A stretch of DNA of 64,000 nucleotides from Ophiura sarsii (Eukaryota > Echinodermata > Ophiuroidea > Amphilepidida > Ophiuridae): positions 61,419,431-61,483,430 of the forward strand of contig CM069442.1 in NCBI GenBank assembly GCA_035610835.1. Direction: 5' to 3'. Below the pieces are notes generated by a model, which ran no database searches, was not told the DNA's origin, and saw only the letters and a program-made list of their open reading frames with translations. The position numbers and the translations under genes were made by a program. Positions 46,062 through 59,132 of the stretch are shown one piece after another. Numbering within the stretch: the stretch's first letter is position 1; each line of letters begins with the position of its first letter.

Positions 46062-47867
46062 ACCAAAAGGAAGAAACTCAAGATAACCGCCAACAAGACA
46101 ACACAACAAAACAAAGACTACCAGGACACAGTAAAATTGGTAAGGAAGAAGAGAAGGCAGAGGAGCAGAAGAAAGGAAAGAGAACAAATTGAATCCATCT
46201 TAGAAAGCGGTAGAGGACCAAAACAGATACTAAAACTAAATAGCAAGAAAACCAGAATAAGACAGATGAAAAAGAAAGATGGAACATCAACAACAAAGGG
46301 GAGAAGTGCTCAACGTCTGCGCAGAGTTCTACCAGGAACTGTACAGCTCCAGGTCTAATCAAGTTAAAGAAAACTTATATACTTATCACAGTTGAAGAAA
46401 TTGAACTTGCAGTAAAGCAGATGAAGAAAAACAAAGCACCCGGTTTAGACGAGATAACCAGTGATATCATCAAGATCGGAGGTGAGCAAATATACACCCA
46501 GCTGGCAAGTCTATACAATCAGATACTTACTGAAAGGAAAATCCCCAAGGAATGGAAGGAAGCAAAGGTCATACTAGGGAGACAAAGAGGACATCAAAAA
46601 CTACAGGCCAATAAGTCTGCTCTCCCACCCATACAAAATATTTACAAGAATCCTTCAAACCAGAATGAAGAGAGTGCTTGATGAAAACCAACCAAGGGAA
46701 CAAGCAGGATTCAGGCAAGGTTTCTCAACCACTGACCATCTTCAGGCTTTAAGCCAGCTAATTGAAAAGGCCAATGAGTACCAAATAAAGCTCTGCGTCG
46801 GATTCATCGACTATGAAAAGGCGTTCGACTCAGTTGAGCATAGTGACCTCTTCCTAACATTAAGGAAAATAGGAATAAATGAAGGATATGTTCAAATCCT
46901 AGAGGATATATACACTGACGCTACAGCGAGGATCCATATCGACGAGGACATCTCAAAACCTATCAAAATCAGCAGAGGTGTGCGACAAGGCGACTCAATC
47001 TCTCCAAAGATTTTCACTGCTGCAATGGAAGAGGTGTTCAAGAAGGTAGACATGAAAGAAAGAGGGATACTCATCGATGGAGAGCGGCTAACAGACCTCA
47101 GGTTTGCAGATGATGTGGCTTTGCTAGCTAACTCAGTGAAGGAATTGGAGGTCCAACTAAACTGTCTGAATACGGAAAGCAGAAAAGTTGGTCTGAAAAT
47201 GCACAAAGGAAAAACAAAATTCATGACAAATATCCAAACAAAGGAGTCCATCGAAATTGACAAGGAACCGATAGAAAAGGTAGAAAGTTACAAATATCTT
47301 GGCAAGGAAATAAAAATGGAGAACAATACGAGAGAGGAAGTCTTGATAAAAATCAAGGCAGGCTGGAGCTGCTTCGGCAGAAACAAAACCATTCTCTGTG
47401 ATAAAACCATACCAATAACATTAAGGACAAGGGTTTTCAATCAATGTGTGCTACCTACCATGACATACGGTGCCGAAACTTGGTCAACAACCAAAGAAAC
47501 TGAACAGAAACTTCTAGTAGCGCAGCGAGCCATGGAAAGGAGGATGTTAAACATAACAATACGAGACAAACAAAAGAACACAACCATTCGTAATAAAACT
47601 AAATTAAAAGACATCATTGAAAAAATCAAGGAAATGAAATGGAGATGGGCAGGACATATCGCGATTCAAAACGATAATCGGTGGACAATAAGAACAACCA
47701 AGTGGCAACCCCGTACAGGCAAAAGGAGAAGAGGCAGGCAGAAACAAAGATGGAGAGACGAGTTAACCGAATACAGAGGAACGACATGGACAAGAGAAGC
47801 ACAAGACAGACACAGATGGAAGATGCTAAAAGAGGGCTTCAGCCTACAGAGGCTGAAAAAGCCTAGG
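46062..47867 (+). pseudogene. Broken LINE reverse transcriptase
   Basis: The frame is open to a stop near 46358, resumes at about 46390 with K-K-N-K-A-P-G-L-D-E-I, shifts frame near 46570-46670 just after K-E-W-K-E-A-K-V-I-L, and is then open as a 401-codon stretch to 47867. The C-terminal part keeps R-M-L-N-I-T-I-R-D and a basic tail. The breaks mean it cannot be made as one protein, so the copy is dead and older than the LINE at 25076. Confidence 0.85.
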
Positions 47868-47877
47868 TAAAGGTAAA
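46062..47877 (+). mobile_element. RTE-like LINE, 5'-truncated and frameshifted, with 10-bp target duplication
   Basis: GGTTGTAGTT at 46052-46061 and 47878-47887 flanks the element. Its 3' end is a short GTAAAG repeat, as is usual for RTE elements. Reverse transcriptase motifs are F-I-D-Y-E-K-A-F-D near 46802, R-G-V-R-Q-G-D-S-I-S-P near 46973 and F-A-D-D-V-A-L-L near 47103. The endonuclease is absent. Confidence 0.87.
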
Positions 47878-48305
47878 GGTTGTAGTTTTAAAATACACCG
47901 TTTTCACAAGCTATGTGATTTTCTATTTAGAATATAAAATACAACATTTAAATTGACAAAAAGTTCTTAAAAACTTGCAATATCTGGTTTGATCCATTTT
48001 TCATTTTGATATAGCCATGTGTCAAAAGTGGAGACATTTTTTTGTTACATGCTGTTTTCATGTGTGGAAAACATGATTTCTCAGAGAAGTGGTTGTAGTT
48101 TCAAAAATAAAAATATTAGATAAAGTAAAGTTTACATTAATGGAATGGAAGCATAAAAAATAAGGATCAACATGACCTGAATTGTGAGCCAATATGCTGG
48201 GTGTACATGAAAATACACAGGGTGTAACAATTAAGTTTGGTATGGAGATGTATGGAAATAATTTGAAAAGAGGATAAAAAATCACCCAGAAGATGTATAT
48301 AGTTT

Positions 48306-48799
48306 ATATAGGGCTATGCTGGTTCCCTGCACCTGGATCCCCGCGCGCCAACTTATCCATAGGTGCAGGTACGGGCAAATCAATTGCCGTCCGTAACCGT
48401 AAGTTCAACACATTGCATTGTCGCTCTGTCATGGCATAAGGTAAATAACGATCACCACACTGTAGCTGAGATCCCTCATCGAACGCTGAATGCATTGCCG
48501 CGCTGCCATAGCTACGGCGCGATGGGGAACGCGCTATGACATGCGTGCATGTGCGTGTGAAGTCCGGCGCTGTGGTTAGCGCAGATACACGTGTAGTTTG
48601 TGCCAATCAGCAAATTTGTTACCATTCTAAGCGTGACGCTGGCTTGATCGAATTTATTTGTGGATCTATTTTTTTGTCAATCATGAATATGCATGACTTT
48701 TATGCCAGCAAATCAGCTTTGAGTGGAAATCGGCGCGTACCTGCATCTATGGATAAGTTGTGTGGAGCCCATTGATGCAGGGAACCAGCATAATATAGG
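48306..48799. mobile_element. Inverted-end element, about 0.5 kb, CpG-rich
   Basis: TATGCTGGTTCCCTGCA and CAACTTATCCATAGGTGCAGG at the left recur inverted at the right (CCTGCATCTATGGATAAGTTG, TGCAGGGAACCAGCATA). The core is GC-richer than its neighbours. CAGGGTG motifs at 48220 and 48827 flank the region in the same orientation. No protein is supported. Confidence 0.65.
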
Positions 48800-49194
48800 G
48801 CAAGGTGCTTGCAAAATGGCAATTACAGGGTGATCAAAATTGTCTTCGTTTGTAATTCATCCATTATTCAAATTAACTAATTAAACATGATTATTAGGCA
48901 GACAGTAGTTTGTTGCTGCTGAACTTGCAAATATTGATGGCAGCTAGAATGAACACAAATTATCTATTGACTTAACACTGTTCACCTTAATTCTCGCATT
49001 TATGAATTAGCTTGTTTAGTGCAGTGGTCTGGAAGAAAATTCATAAACGGGAGTGTAAATCTGCGTGATAGTCTAATCGAATGAGTAGAGTACATTAATT
49101 AATTGATGATTCAATATAGATTGAATGATTGCCATTAACTTGATTGATATGCCATATTAATTTGAAATATTCTTTATATATTTGTTTTACTTAG

Positions 49195-49293
49195 ATTTCT
49201 TGTTTTGCAATAATGGTCTGGAGGTTTTAGATCCACACCAGGCGTGTGATGGCTACCCACACTGTAGAGATGAGAGCGATGAACTATTTTGCG
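49195..49293 (+). CDS. Exon: mini-LDLa 8 (duplicated block, copy 2)
   Basis: A 33-codon phase 1-1 exon, acceptor TTACTTAG and donor GTAAGA. F-C-N-N-G-L-E-V-L-D, A-C-D-G-Y-P-H-C-R-D-E-S-D-E-L-F-C. Two residues differ from 23150-23248. The upstream intron also matches that copy (GATATxCCATATTAA, ATATTCTTTATA). Confidence 0.88.
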
Positions 49294-49455
49294 GTAAGAC
49301 AAGACAATACATGTTATTACACCTCATAAATATTCATGAACTAATCATGCCAATTCATTGGCCAATTCCTTTCACAAGCACTATTTCCCTAGGGAAATAG
49401 TTATGACTATTTCCCTACAACCTCATCCCCAGAGTCACAGTGAGGTGTAATAAAA

Positions 49456-49617
49456 CAAATACTACATGGTATGATCGGGGCAATAGGGCACACTATGTTC
49501 CCTCGGTACTAGCTACGGGCCTATCACCCCTCACCCTTCGGGTTCGGGGCGATAGGCCCGTAGCCAGTACCTCAGGAAAATAGTTTGCTCTATTTCCCCT
49601 CTACCATGTAGTATTTG
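49456..49617. repeat. Palindromic hairpin element, 162 bp
   Basis: CAAATACTACATGGTA is exactly inverse to the right end, and GGTACTAGCTACGGGCCTATC pairs with GATAGGCCCGTAGCCAGTACC around a short loop (ACCCTTCGGGT). It would fold into one long stem. A smaller CTATTTCCCTAGGGAAATAG palindrome lies at 49381-49400. Confidence 0.75.
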
Positions 49618-49907
49618 TATACTCTTTTAGTCTGAAATCATAAAATAAGCTTTTGGTACCGCCTGATTCCAAGCTAGTTGATATATATTGCCTGTTTAAG
49701 CAAAGACATTTACAAACATAAATTTACCGTTTGTCACTTCAAAGACTTTTTTGTTTTGTTTGTCTATCAAATTGAATTATGCGAAACAGGGGATTTGTTG
49801 TAGATTTAATACTTAATAACATATAATTTAATAACTTCTGTTTGTTTAGAACTCATGAACTTGTTTGTTTTTTAAAACAAATAATCATTACATTTATTTA
49901 CATTCAG

Positions 49908-50246
49908 GATGCGGCGAGCTTAACATCTATCTAGAACCTGACGTTGAAACACCTCTAGCATCGAGCAACTACCCCTCTAACTATAATGATAGTACATCTT
50001 GCCCATGGACAGTGTATGCACCGACAGGATACAATGTGTATCTACACTTCTTAGATTTCAAGCTCCAAAGGGAGGACTACCTGTTTATTGATTATGGGAC
50101 CAATGATATGACCTTGAGGTACACCAAGGATCGTCTACCGCCAGATATTGTGTCATCGGGAGAGATGCTGTTGATAAGATTTAACAGCGATGACAGCACT
50201 AATGATGTGGGATTTGATATGCGGTTATCAGCCATAAACGATTCAT
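49908..50246 (+). CDS. Exon: CUB domain 9 (duplicated block, copy 2)
   Basis: A 113-codon phase 1-1 exon, acceptor ACATTCAG and donor GTAAGT. G-C-G-E-L-N-I-Y-L-E-P-D, S-C-P-W-T-V-Y-A-P, R-E-D-Y-L-F-I-D-Y-G, E-M-L-L-I-R-F. Nearly identical to 28447-28785, with the same length and no gaps. Confidence 0.92.
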
Positions 50247-50695
50247 GTAAGTGGAAATGCTGGATCCATAAAGTAGCGTCATCATTCCACATTATCTTTT
50301 TTTATTTAAAGTAAATAAAGAATAAGAACAACATAACATCGTTATAAAAATATTACGTCATGTTTCCTGCCAGTTTTAGATAGTACTACCTGATTCCACT
50401 TGAAATTCAGTTTTAATTATGAGTCCACAAAAAAAGTGTGGTTACTGTACCAATCATAAAAAGTATAGAAGTGTCCACGAATAGCAATAGCATGTACTCA
50501 TTTGTCGCAAATGTGTGAAAATTCACCTCTAATATTTTGTATAATGTTTTCAAACTGCATTTTTATTTTTATTTTCTCATAATCTTTAGGTGTGAAGATA
50601 AGAAAAAGATAATTAAAAAACAAAGACTTTCCCAATTAACAATTCTGTCAAATTGTCCACTCATAACATGTTTAATCAAAACTTTTACCTTCCAG

Positions 50696-50794
50696 TTGAA
50701 ACTGCATGTGAGAATGGTGCTGAGATCCTACCATCTAATGTGACATGTGATGGGCGTGTAGATTGCTTTGATACCACTGATGAGATACTGTGTC
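50696..50794 (+). CDS. Exon: mini-LDLa 9 (duplicated block, copy 2)
   Basis: A 33-codon phase 1-1 exon, acceptor ACCTTCCAG and donor GTAAGT. A-C-E-N-G-A-E-I-L-P-S-N-V-T-C-D-G-R-V-D-C-F-D-T-T-D-E-I-L-C. Relative to 29730 it has I to N, creating an N-V-T glycosylation sequon, and H to R. Confidence 0.88.
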
Positions 50795-50974
50795 GTAAGT
50801 CATTTGTCATTCACATTGTTATAACTCCCATGATACAGAAATTGTTAAACCCCATTGACTTACTTGGCTTATGTCGGATGATTTTTTCGAACCACAATGT
50901 TTCTCCAAATCTTCCTTTCCAACATATATAGCTGTCTTATTGATTTCTTCTACCTCTAATCCTATGTCATGCTT

Positions 50975-52330
50975 TTGTAGGTCAATGTAAGTTAGGGCTG
51001 TTCTACCACAATTTCTTGCTCCATGCTTTGGATTCCGGTGTATCTGTTGGAATACAGGCTCATTGGACGCCTGGTCAATCTTGCTTTACATTCTCTGATC
51101 TTATCTGAGACTAAAGGCATATCCCCATATAGGTCCTCATCTGTCACATGTTGTCTGTTGAACACTGTTGATGTTGAACACTGTTCTTAGCATTCTAGTG
51201 TAACATCTGTCCTGCTGATTACTAAGCTTTGGAGTGACTGTCCATGTATCACATCCATAGAGGGGGACCGATTCACTGTAACTATGAACAGTCTTTCTTT
51301 AAGGTTTCTGGATAGTGACTTGGCCTTCCATAACTGACTAAGTTTGCCGCAAGCTCTCCATGCAGCTAGTAGGAGCCCCAGAGCTCTAAATTCGGCTTTA
51401 AAATGGTTTGACCTCTGACCTCCGAACATACTCCAAACGGAATGCTTTTATGATAGATTCATATCTTGTCTACAAGATTAAATTGTCTTGCTCTTACGAG
51501 TCTTGCAAATTCATGTTATTGACAATACATATATTCCCCCCTATATATTCACATAGACAAAATGACATAAAACAACTCGTGTAAGGGGTAGGGGTAGTAT
51601 TATGGCCATAAAAAGTTGAAATAAATGTTAAAGTATGTATAACTATACATCATATCTATGGGGAAGAACTGCAGGTTGACATAGTTATTTATAGTTATAA
51701 GGTCAATGTTACAGGTAACATAGCTTAATAGAACATTGGAAACAGTCAGAAAAGGGTCAAAATGCTTATTTTTCTAACTTTTTCAATTGTTCCATAACAT
51801 TTTGGATCGATATCAATGACATCAAAATGGAGAAAACTAATATAATCTGTCAAGTAGTTCTTTCTTTAAATTCATAAACATATGTAGTTTTTAGATTTCC
51901 TGTCAGTGTTATGGTCAATATACTACTCAAACCCTTACGAGAGATTCTATTACTTCATTTCTGCTAATACATGGGGAATATGATTATCGCCGTAGCATAA
52001 TTTCGCAAGAGAATCTTTAGAGCAGGACTCTTTATTCTTGTAGATAAGATATGTATCTGTCATAAAAATGTAAATTTAAGAGTATGTTCGGAGGTCAGGG
52101 GTTAACTCCTAAATTGAGGCCTGGGGCTCCCACTAAGCTGCTTTGCATATTTTAATGTCCTTCTCAGTACTATTCATCAAGGTTCTAAGGTATTTGAAGT
52201 CCTCGACTTTATCAAGGTGTATGCCTTCAGTTGAAATAATTGCCATGTAGTGATTGCATGTCATTAGTGTGCGTTTTAATTTGTTTAAATGAGATATGGA
52301 GTCATAGTTTGTTATTTCATGTGGGATATT
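50975..52330 (-). pseudogene. Decayed LINE fragment, interrupted by an insertion
   Basis: On the minus strand 51430-50975 reads K-L-S-Q-L-W-K-A-K-S-L-S-R-N-L-K-E-R-L-F, then D-E-D-L-Y-G-D-M-P-L-V-S-D-K-I-R-E after a stop, matching the C-terminal region of non-LTR reverse transcriptases. Farther up, 52240-52100 reads H-L-D-K-V-E-D-F-K-Y-L, the segment that should precede it. Between them about 650 bases are bounded by GACCTCCGAACATACTC and its inverse (51415 and 52083), so a later element split the LINE. Confidence 0.6.
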
Positions 52331-52570
52331 GTTTTCTATGGTGAACAGGTTTTTAATTGCATAGACTAACTCCCTCCTTCTATATCATATTTGTTTCCAC
52401 CATGTGTAACGATAGCACTCATCTGGAGGATAAAGTATATTTTAGGGTATGGTATACTTGATGTACTTTGTGTGAAATTTGCTTGAATCTATATACTATA
52501 GTTTGACGATATACTTAGTGCAGTATGTTATCCCATAATGGTCCTACTTTACCTTTTGTCTACATTACAG

Positions 52571-52891
52571 CGCCGTGTGAAATAATCCCAGCTCAAATCT
52601 GCCTAGACCTGTTGCCATACAACGAGACATATTATCCACAATCCGAATCTTTACAAGATGCAGTGGAGTTATTTGATCAGATTCATGAAGCAGCAGATAG
52701 TTGCCATGCAGATGCCCTCTATGTTTTGTGTAGGGAGCTCTTCCCTCCATGTCCAGATGTAGAGGATGAAGAAGAGTTGATGGTGTGCAAGAGTCTTTGT
52801 CAAGATGTGTCAGGAAACTGTACGGGTGTGTACAATTGGACATCGTGTGAAGGTTTACCAGAAGGCTATTTCTGCTCCATACCAGAGGGAG
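52571..52891 (+). CDS. Exon: Frizzled-type cysteine-rich domain, copy 2
   Basis: A 107-codon phase 1-1 exon, acceptor CATTACAG and donor GTAAGA. P-C-E-I-I-P-A-Q-I-C-L-D-L-L-P-Y-N-E-T, L-F-P-P-C-P-D-V-E-D-E-E-E, C-K-S-L-C-Q-D-V-S-G-N-C-T-G. Ten cysteines, as in copy 1. Changes cluster around the mid-domain helix end (A-D-S-C-H-A-D-A), where copy 1 has two extra residues. Confidence 0.93.
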
Positions 52892-54296
52892 GTAAGATCT
52901 AAAATGTTATGTGCATTGTACCGCGTTGAAGCCAAACAGGACCTGTTGTTAGATTTAATTTAAGCAACGTATGTGATAAATGTTACCTACAGCATTGTAG
53001 GGACAACACTTTTTCATGCACCATTATGACCGTTGTGTCATAGATAGAGGCCACTATATTTTGATAACTATAGTGAAAATAATAGGAAAGGTATGCTTCT
53101 TCAAATCATATTTTGTGATTACAAAGTCTGATTACCTTCAACATGGTATCATTTCAAATCTTAAAATGTGCTATTTCAAGTCATACCAATAACTCAGATT
53201 TAACTTGGGCCTCTAACATGTCCATTTTGATGTGACAGGTCACATATACTTCATTTCATTTGAAGGACAAAATATGTGTCCAAGTGATAGATGCATCATT
53301 TAGATGCAAACATTTGTCAGTCATTGTGCAAAAACATATATGGCAGAGCATGACAGTCACATGCACCACAAATAGCACTCATAAGGAGATGCTCTGATGT
53401 CACATTAATATCTTTTGGGGCACTTAGAGATGCATATGGGAGTGCGCTCTAAATAATCCTGGGAATCAGGTTTTTGCACCTACGTAATACGTAGGCATAT
53501 ACTAATACCCTCTGAAACCGTTTACCTTATTTCGCCGTCTATCGTGTAAAATTTCACAATTTGGTAATTTTGACGTAAATCACATCGAAATTATCAGCAT
53601 CAATGACCACATTGTGAGATAGGCTTTTACGACGGTTATTCTTATTATAAGTTAAAAGTTTGCCGCTGGACAAGTTTTAATCTGTCAAGCTTTCGTCAGG
53701 ATTAGCTCTGACTTCTTCAGGACCAAATTATTATAATATTAAGCAAAACATAGAGATTGCCACTTCCCTATTGTTATCATCATTTGGGCTGTCCCGTGCC
53801 CGATGATTTGAGAGTATGTGCCCTTTCCTACTTATGAAAGAATTGGTAGCTCTGAAAAGAGCCGTTCAGATGATTTGCCGCTTTTCCACTTGAAGAGATG
53901 GTGGCTCTGAAAAGAACTCTACACATAGGTTGCCACAGGCCTACTATATATAAATTTGGCTCTTATGGAACCGCCACATAACTTGCTTTAACCTAATTTC
54001 AATCTAGCGCCATTATTCAACCGATTTCCCATATGTCATTACAGTCCAGGGTTCCTACCTTATCTATTGAAACAATTCCTTTTTTCCCAATTTCATTTTG
54101 CTCAGCAATCTCTCAATGCCCCTTTAATGTACAACTTAATAATTGGAAGCAAACATTTGAAGGATACAAACATGCTTTGTACCAGTTGAGATCAAAATAG
54201 AAGTTTTAATACAGTCCATAATGAATGACCGCTTTTTCTCAAAATCACATGTCTTTGTATCACTATGGATGATTGTAAATTATTTTATCTTGATAG
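52892..54296. other. Intron, nothing clear
   Basis: A stretch near 53100-53230 (CTGATTACCTTCAACATGGT, TCATTTCAAATC) is the reverse complement of sequence near 3150-3245, so it is a dispersed repeat in opposite orientations. No exon. Confidence 0.45.
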
Positions 54297-54480
54297 ATTT
54301 ATCTGGGACAGGTATTTGCGGTACTCGTCCAGCATATAATCCTAATACTCGTATAGTGGGAGGTGAAGATGCAACAGCAGGTGCTTGGCCATGGATCTGT
54401 ACATTGCAGTCTTATGGGGATCATTTCTGCGGAGGTACATTGGTGGATGACCAGTGGGTCATCACAGCAGCACATTGTGT
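54297..54480 (+). CDS. Protease 2, exon 1: activation site and catalytic His
   Basis: 184 bases, same phases as 31812-31995. [37 protein letters not shown]. Activation after R and His57 are both intact, so this protease also looks functional. Confidence 0.95.
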
Positions 54481-54735
54481 GTAAGTTTTTATTAAGCTTG
54501 ATTGATCTGTGGGCAGACAGACCTCTGGAGTTGGGTTTTAAAATTAAGAAACACCCCAACATTATTCAATTACTATCATTAATTATCAAAATTTGCAAAA
54601 TTTTCAAACATTTTGAAATTTTCTAACAAAATAAATGTCCACAAATTTCCAGAAATGTTCAAAGTTTTCCCCTTGGCCTCTAAAGGCTTTCTAATGTATG
54701 TTAACCTATTTTTTATGTGTGGTTTCATATTTAGA

Positions 54736-54922
54736 GAATAAAGGTATTGTTTTTAGACCGTACCCGTGTTATATTGTCTGACATAAATGCGGACGATAGA
54801 ATTATTTTAAGTAGAACAACGACGCCACAGGCGGAGTTGTTCTACGCAAAAAATAATACTATCGAACGCATTTATGTCAGACAATATAACACGGGTACAG
54901 TCTAAAAACAATACCTCTATTC
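54736..54922. repeat. Palindromic element in the first intron of protease 2
   Basis: GAATAAAGGTATTGTTTTTAGAC and ACCCGTGTTATATTGTCTGA are matched by their inverses at the right end. The centre (AACGACGCCACAGGCGGAGTTGTT) continues the hairpin. It occupies the same intron, after the same TTTAGAGAATAAA phrase, as 32092-32195. Confidence 0.75.
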
Positions 54923-55843
54923 TCATTCTTAAACAATCATACTTTAGACATTTATCAAAGAAATAAGTACATTTTATTGTCCACATTTGACAACTTTTAC
55001 CCCTGCTAGGATCGAATAACCCACAAACATTCCATCCAATCACATGCGATGAGTAAACCATGCGTAAGCGTTGCGGCGCCGGCATAAACGCAGGAAAAGC
55101 GCTAAAGACGCACTGCAGAAGTGCGCGTTATCGAGCAAACCACGCATTGTGAAGGTCAAACGCACTGTTAAAACGTAAGCCCCCCTCCCCGTGTTAAGTT
55201 GTCTCATCTATTCTAGATGTCGCCGATTTCTCTGAGAACCAATGAGATTGCTTAAACTTTCTTAGCTGTTTAAGAATTATGAATACAGTGTATGTCACAA
55301 AGAACTACAATTTGTTTAGGCCAATCATCATTTTTACAGAAATGGTAATGGTTATTTCAGATTTAAAAATATTTGGCAGAAAAATTTGTATTACATATAG
55401 AATTCTTCATTGAAACCTTGTGCTGTCAGTGAACCTATTTGTGGCGACTAAGCCCAGCAGATCTGGTGCTTGCCTGTTACTCTTGTTGCCTGGATTTGAG
55501 TACCAGTCGCTGCTCGAGCAATTTATTTTGGATTATTTAACCAATTTTCCCCCTCCAAATAGTTTAATTCCCAAAAGACCCTGCCTTGGGGTTAGGGTTA
55601 ATTATTCAAATTTAATCATCCTTCGACATACCATGCCTCTCCATAATAGTCCTTATTACAAAGATCAGCCAATGCCCCACATGTGTTTTTGTTATTCAGT
55701 TTCAGGATGTCAAAGCAAAATCAAGTGCAGTCTTTTTTTCTCCATGGACTTTGCCAAAGCATGGCTAAATTGCTGATATAACAGTTAAAATGATGAAATC
55801 TAAGTTCATGATATTGTTGTTTTATTCATGTTTTGTCTTTTAG
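54923..55843. other. Intron, nothing recognised
   Basis: The open frame at 55420-55776 has no protein-like features and ends inside the intron. Confidence 0.4.
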
Positions 55844-56109
55844 AAGAAACCGTGGCATTTCTGGATTTACAGTTAGATTTGGAATTATCAGTCTCAGCAA
55901 CATGCCTATTCAAGAAGTTGAGGTGCCAGTTATCGATGTGATAATTCACCCTGATTACATCGGAAATAGAAATGATATTGCTCTATTACAATTATCAGAA
56001 TCTGTTGAGTTCACCAGTTACGTGAGACCAGCTTGCATGGCAACAGATAGAGACGAAACAGAAGTTTATAGTAATTGTATGGCAGGAGGTTGGGGTAGAA
56101 CACTGGATT
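55844..56109 (+). CDS. Protease 2, exon 2: catalytic Asp
   Basis: 266 bases, the same length and phases as 33086-33351. V-R-F-G-I-I-S-L-S-N-M-P, V-I-I-H-P-D-Y-I-G-N-R-N-D-I-A-L-L-Q-L with Asp102, Y-V-R-P-A-C, S-N-C-M-A-G-G-W-G-R-T-L-D. The N-terminal third (surface loops near residues 60-75) differs most from protease 1. Confidence 0.94.
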
Positions 56110-57142
56110 GTAAGTATGGGGTAAAATGAAAAAAGAAAAAATTGATTTGATTTCAAAATATAACCAATATTCTAAAGTGATATTCTCATTGCACCCCAGG
56201 GGAGGGGGCGGTGTTAATGATGTTTTTGGGTGTTAAAGATTGATCCCCTTTTTTGCACTTACAGTCACATAATTACGCCTTTCATCTATACCCCATTCAA
56301 TAATCCTCTTTCATTAATGTATCCTAAGCAAATGACCGCTATTTTTGACAACCTAAAGGTGAATAAACCTCTTTATATGAAATAATTATCTAACTGAATG
56401 CCTCCAATTTGAAAAAGGCCTGGACAAAATGTGTTATTCTCACTAATTGCTCCTCTTTATTTACTAAATATAGAGATTCTCATTGATTGACCCAATTGTT
56501 CCCTCAACAAAAACAGGAGTAAGTATGACCCAATGTCACAAAAGTTTAATTTTGTATCAGATTGACGAACGTAACCTTCCTAAATCATAAACAACAAAAG
56601 TCATATTTATGTAGGTACAATATTGTCTCTGTATTGTCTTTTGCCACTATACCTATACAGATAATAAAAAGGCAAGAATCCCAAGTGTTTGTTTCTTACC
56701 AACAGGCTGCATTGCATAACAAGGTGGCCTGCTTACCCTCAATTTGCTTCTGCCCATGTGTAATATCGGTCCATTTTTGTACACAGTGTTGTTGGCTTTA
56801 CCAAAATATACTTCAGATACGAGTCAGTGTTGTTTAATGTAGTAATTTAATTTTCAACATCAACCATCACAGCTGTAGTTTCTGCATTCTTAATTTGTCT
56901 TGCTTTGCCTTTTTTGAATTATTTTGTTGTTTTTAAATTCTTAATTTGAAAGTTCATAACATAGATTTAAATTAAAAAAAGAATCTTATTTTATGCTTTT
57001 TTATATTTGCTGTATCTCCTTTATGCTGGGAAAGCACAAATGTCAATGCACATTTTTTGGTTTGTTTACAGTGCCTTTTTCCCATCAATAATTGTTAACG
57101 ATTGTACCTGTATAATATACATGCCCTTTTCCCTCTTTTCAG
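56110..57142. other. Intron, nothing recognised
   Basis: No exon or repeat boundary was seen. The first bases after the donor (GTAAGTATGG) match the protease 1 intron. Confidence 0.4.
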
Positions 57143-57297
57143 ATCCGTACTATTATGGTACTCCAGATATACTTCAGCAAGTCTCTTTGCCTCTGATATC
57201 ATCTGAAAGGTGTAGTAACAGTACCGAGTTCAATTATGGTAGTCGGGTTACAGAAGAGATGATATGTGCAGGGCGTGCTGGTATCGACACTTGCCAG
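57143..57297 (+). CDS. Protease 2, exon 3: normal autolysis loop
   Basis: 155 bases, phase 1 in and phase 0 out. Y-P-Y-Y-Y-G-T-P-D-I-L-Q-Q-V-S-L-P-L-I-S, M-I-C-A-G-R-A-G-I-D-T-C-Q. Asp189 is kept and Ser190 of protease 1 is Thr here. The short Y-Y-G-T-P-D at the loop is the likely seed from which the protease 1 repeat expanded. Confidence 0.94.
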
Positions 57298-58572
57298 GTA
57301 ACATCCCATAATGAAAAGTATTATGACGCTAAGGCTGAGGGGAAAATACCTATTCTCAGTTGTGTTGGTCATAGTCACTGCTGGGTGGTGTTTCCCCAAT
57401 TAACATCTGAGAAATCAAAATTGTGATCCTTTAGGGGACAAAAACCCCTGTTCTACGGGCCCGACCAACCCATTTTTTAATTTTGTTGTGGCATCTAAAC
57501 GTACATATTTATGTAGCAGTGTTGCAAATAGTGTAGAAACGCTATCTGAATGAGGTCCTTGCATGTGATACCCCTGGCATACCTTGGTTGGATAGTGCTA
57601 TGTCTGATACAAAAAAAAAAATCACGTTTAGCTGGTTTATATCTAGGTTGGTGTCCTTGTTGGATAGTACCATTTCATGGTCCTCTTTGCCAGTGATTAC
57701 TGGTAGGGGTGTGTGTCCAATAGAACAGTTTGTTTTTTCATTGCCATTTCAAATCAAACTTATGGGTCTGAGAGTGCGCACCACCAAATAATATTTTGGC
57801 AATACCTGGCAGTGTTTGGAATTAAGATAGACCCCTCTATAAGTCTAAATGTAAAACATTTAAAGTGCTGTAAATGTACCTAAATGTTTCATTATTTGGC
57901 ATTTGTATATTAGGCCCAAAATCTCTAGCTTTTTCTTGACTGGTATTATTTTACATGATTTCACTGTTTCCACCAATTTTGAGCTAAAATCCATGATCTT
58001 AGAATCTAGGCAGCCTGTCATACATAAGCTAGATATCATTGGCCCATAGCGAAAAAATGCAAGTCAATCCCCACAAAAGTGATTGTTTTAAGCAGAAGAC
58101 ATGATCTTCAATGAAAACAATGATTTGAATAAACCAGTTTGCTCTAAATGTGAAAATAATTAACATGAACTTGACCTCTTAACCACACAAAGCAATAGGG
58201 AACTTATTTGGTGGTGTAGGACCATGTATTGCACTATAATGCGTACACAGTAAATTAATGGTATGGGGCAATCAGTATTTTACCAAATAGGGACTTTGGA
58301 TTATATGTTAATGTCCTTTAATGAGTTGTTTCAAGAAAAGCAACAAAGGAAATATGTAGATTTTGATAATGCCACTACCCCACACAGGGTAGAAAACAAA
58401 GGTCGGGGTGTTTTGATGTATGTTGCAGGCTTAGATACAATTTAGTCCTTTCAGTTTTCAGCTTCTTATTGGAATAGAACATTGAGGGTGTAGGATTCAA
58501 CAATGAAATATTGCATTTGTAAATGCTTTGATTGTCACTCAAGTGAAATCTATTGTTTTTGTATGTATGTAG
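57298..58572. other. Intron; start conserved, otherwise nothing recognised
   Basis: The first 50 or so bases match the intron after 36645. A dispersed-repeat remnant is at 57456-57478. No exon. Confidence 0.5.
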
Positions 58573-58743
<171 letters not shown>

Positions 58744-58758
58744 TAGTATTGTACCTAG

Positions 58759-58926
<168 letters not shown>

Positions 58927-58946
58927 GTAAGTAGTAGTGTACCTAG

Positions 58947-59112
58947 GGGGATAGTGGTGGTCCATTGGTTTGCCAAGATACAAGTGGTCGATGGAATCTT
59001 GTGGGAGTTAATAGTTGGGGTTATGGATGTGCAGAAGAAGGATTCCCAGGTGTATACGTAAGGGTAGCTTGGCTAAGAGACTTCATAGAAAGTACCATCA
59101 CTGGAAGCAGTA
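58947..59112 (+). CDS. Exon 4C: intact alternative catalytic-Ser exon
   Basis: [27 protein letters not shown]. Acceptor TACCTAG. The donor-like GTAGGTAG is weaker than the GTAAGT of the other copies. N replaces T before Ser214. Whether it is used as an exon is inferred only. Confidence 0.6.
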
Positions 59113-59132
59113 GTAGGTAGTATTGTACCTAT

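Noticed and set aside
46035..46358. Basic 107-codon open frame as a host exon
   Set aside because: It overlaps the LINE starting at 46062 and continues in frame with its degraded protein.
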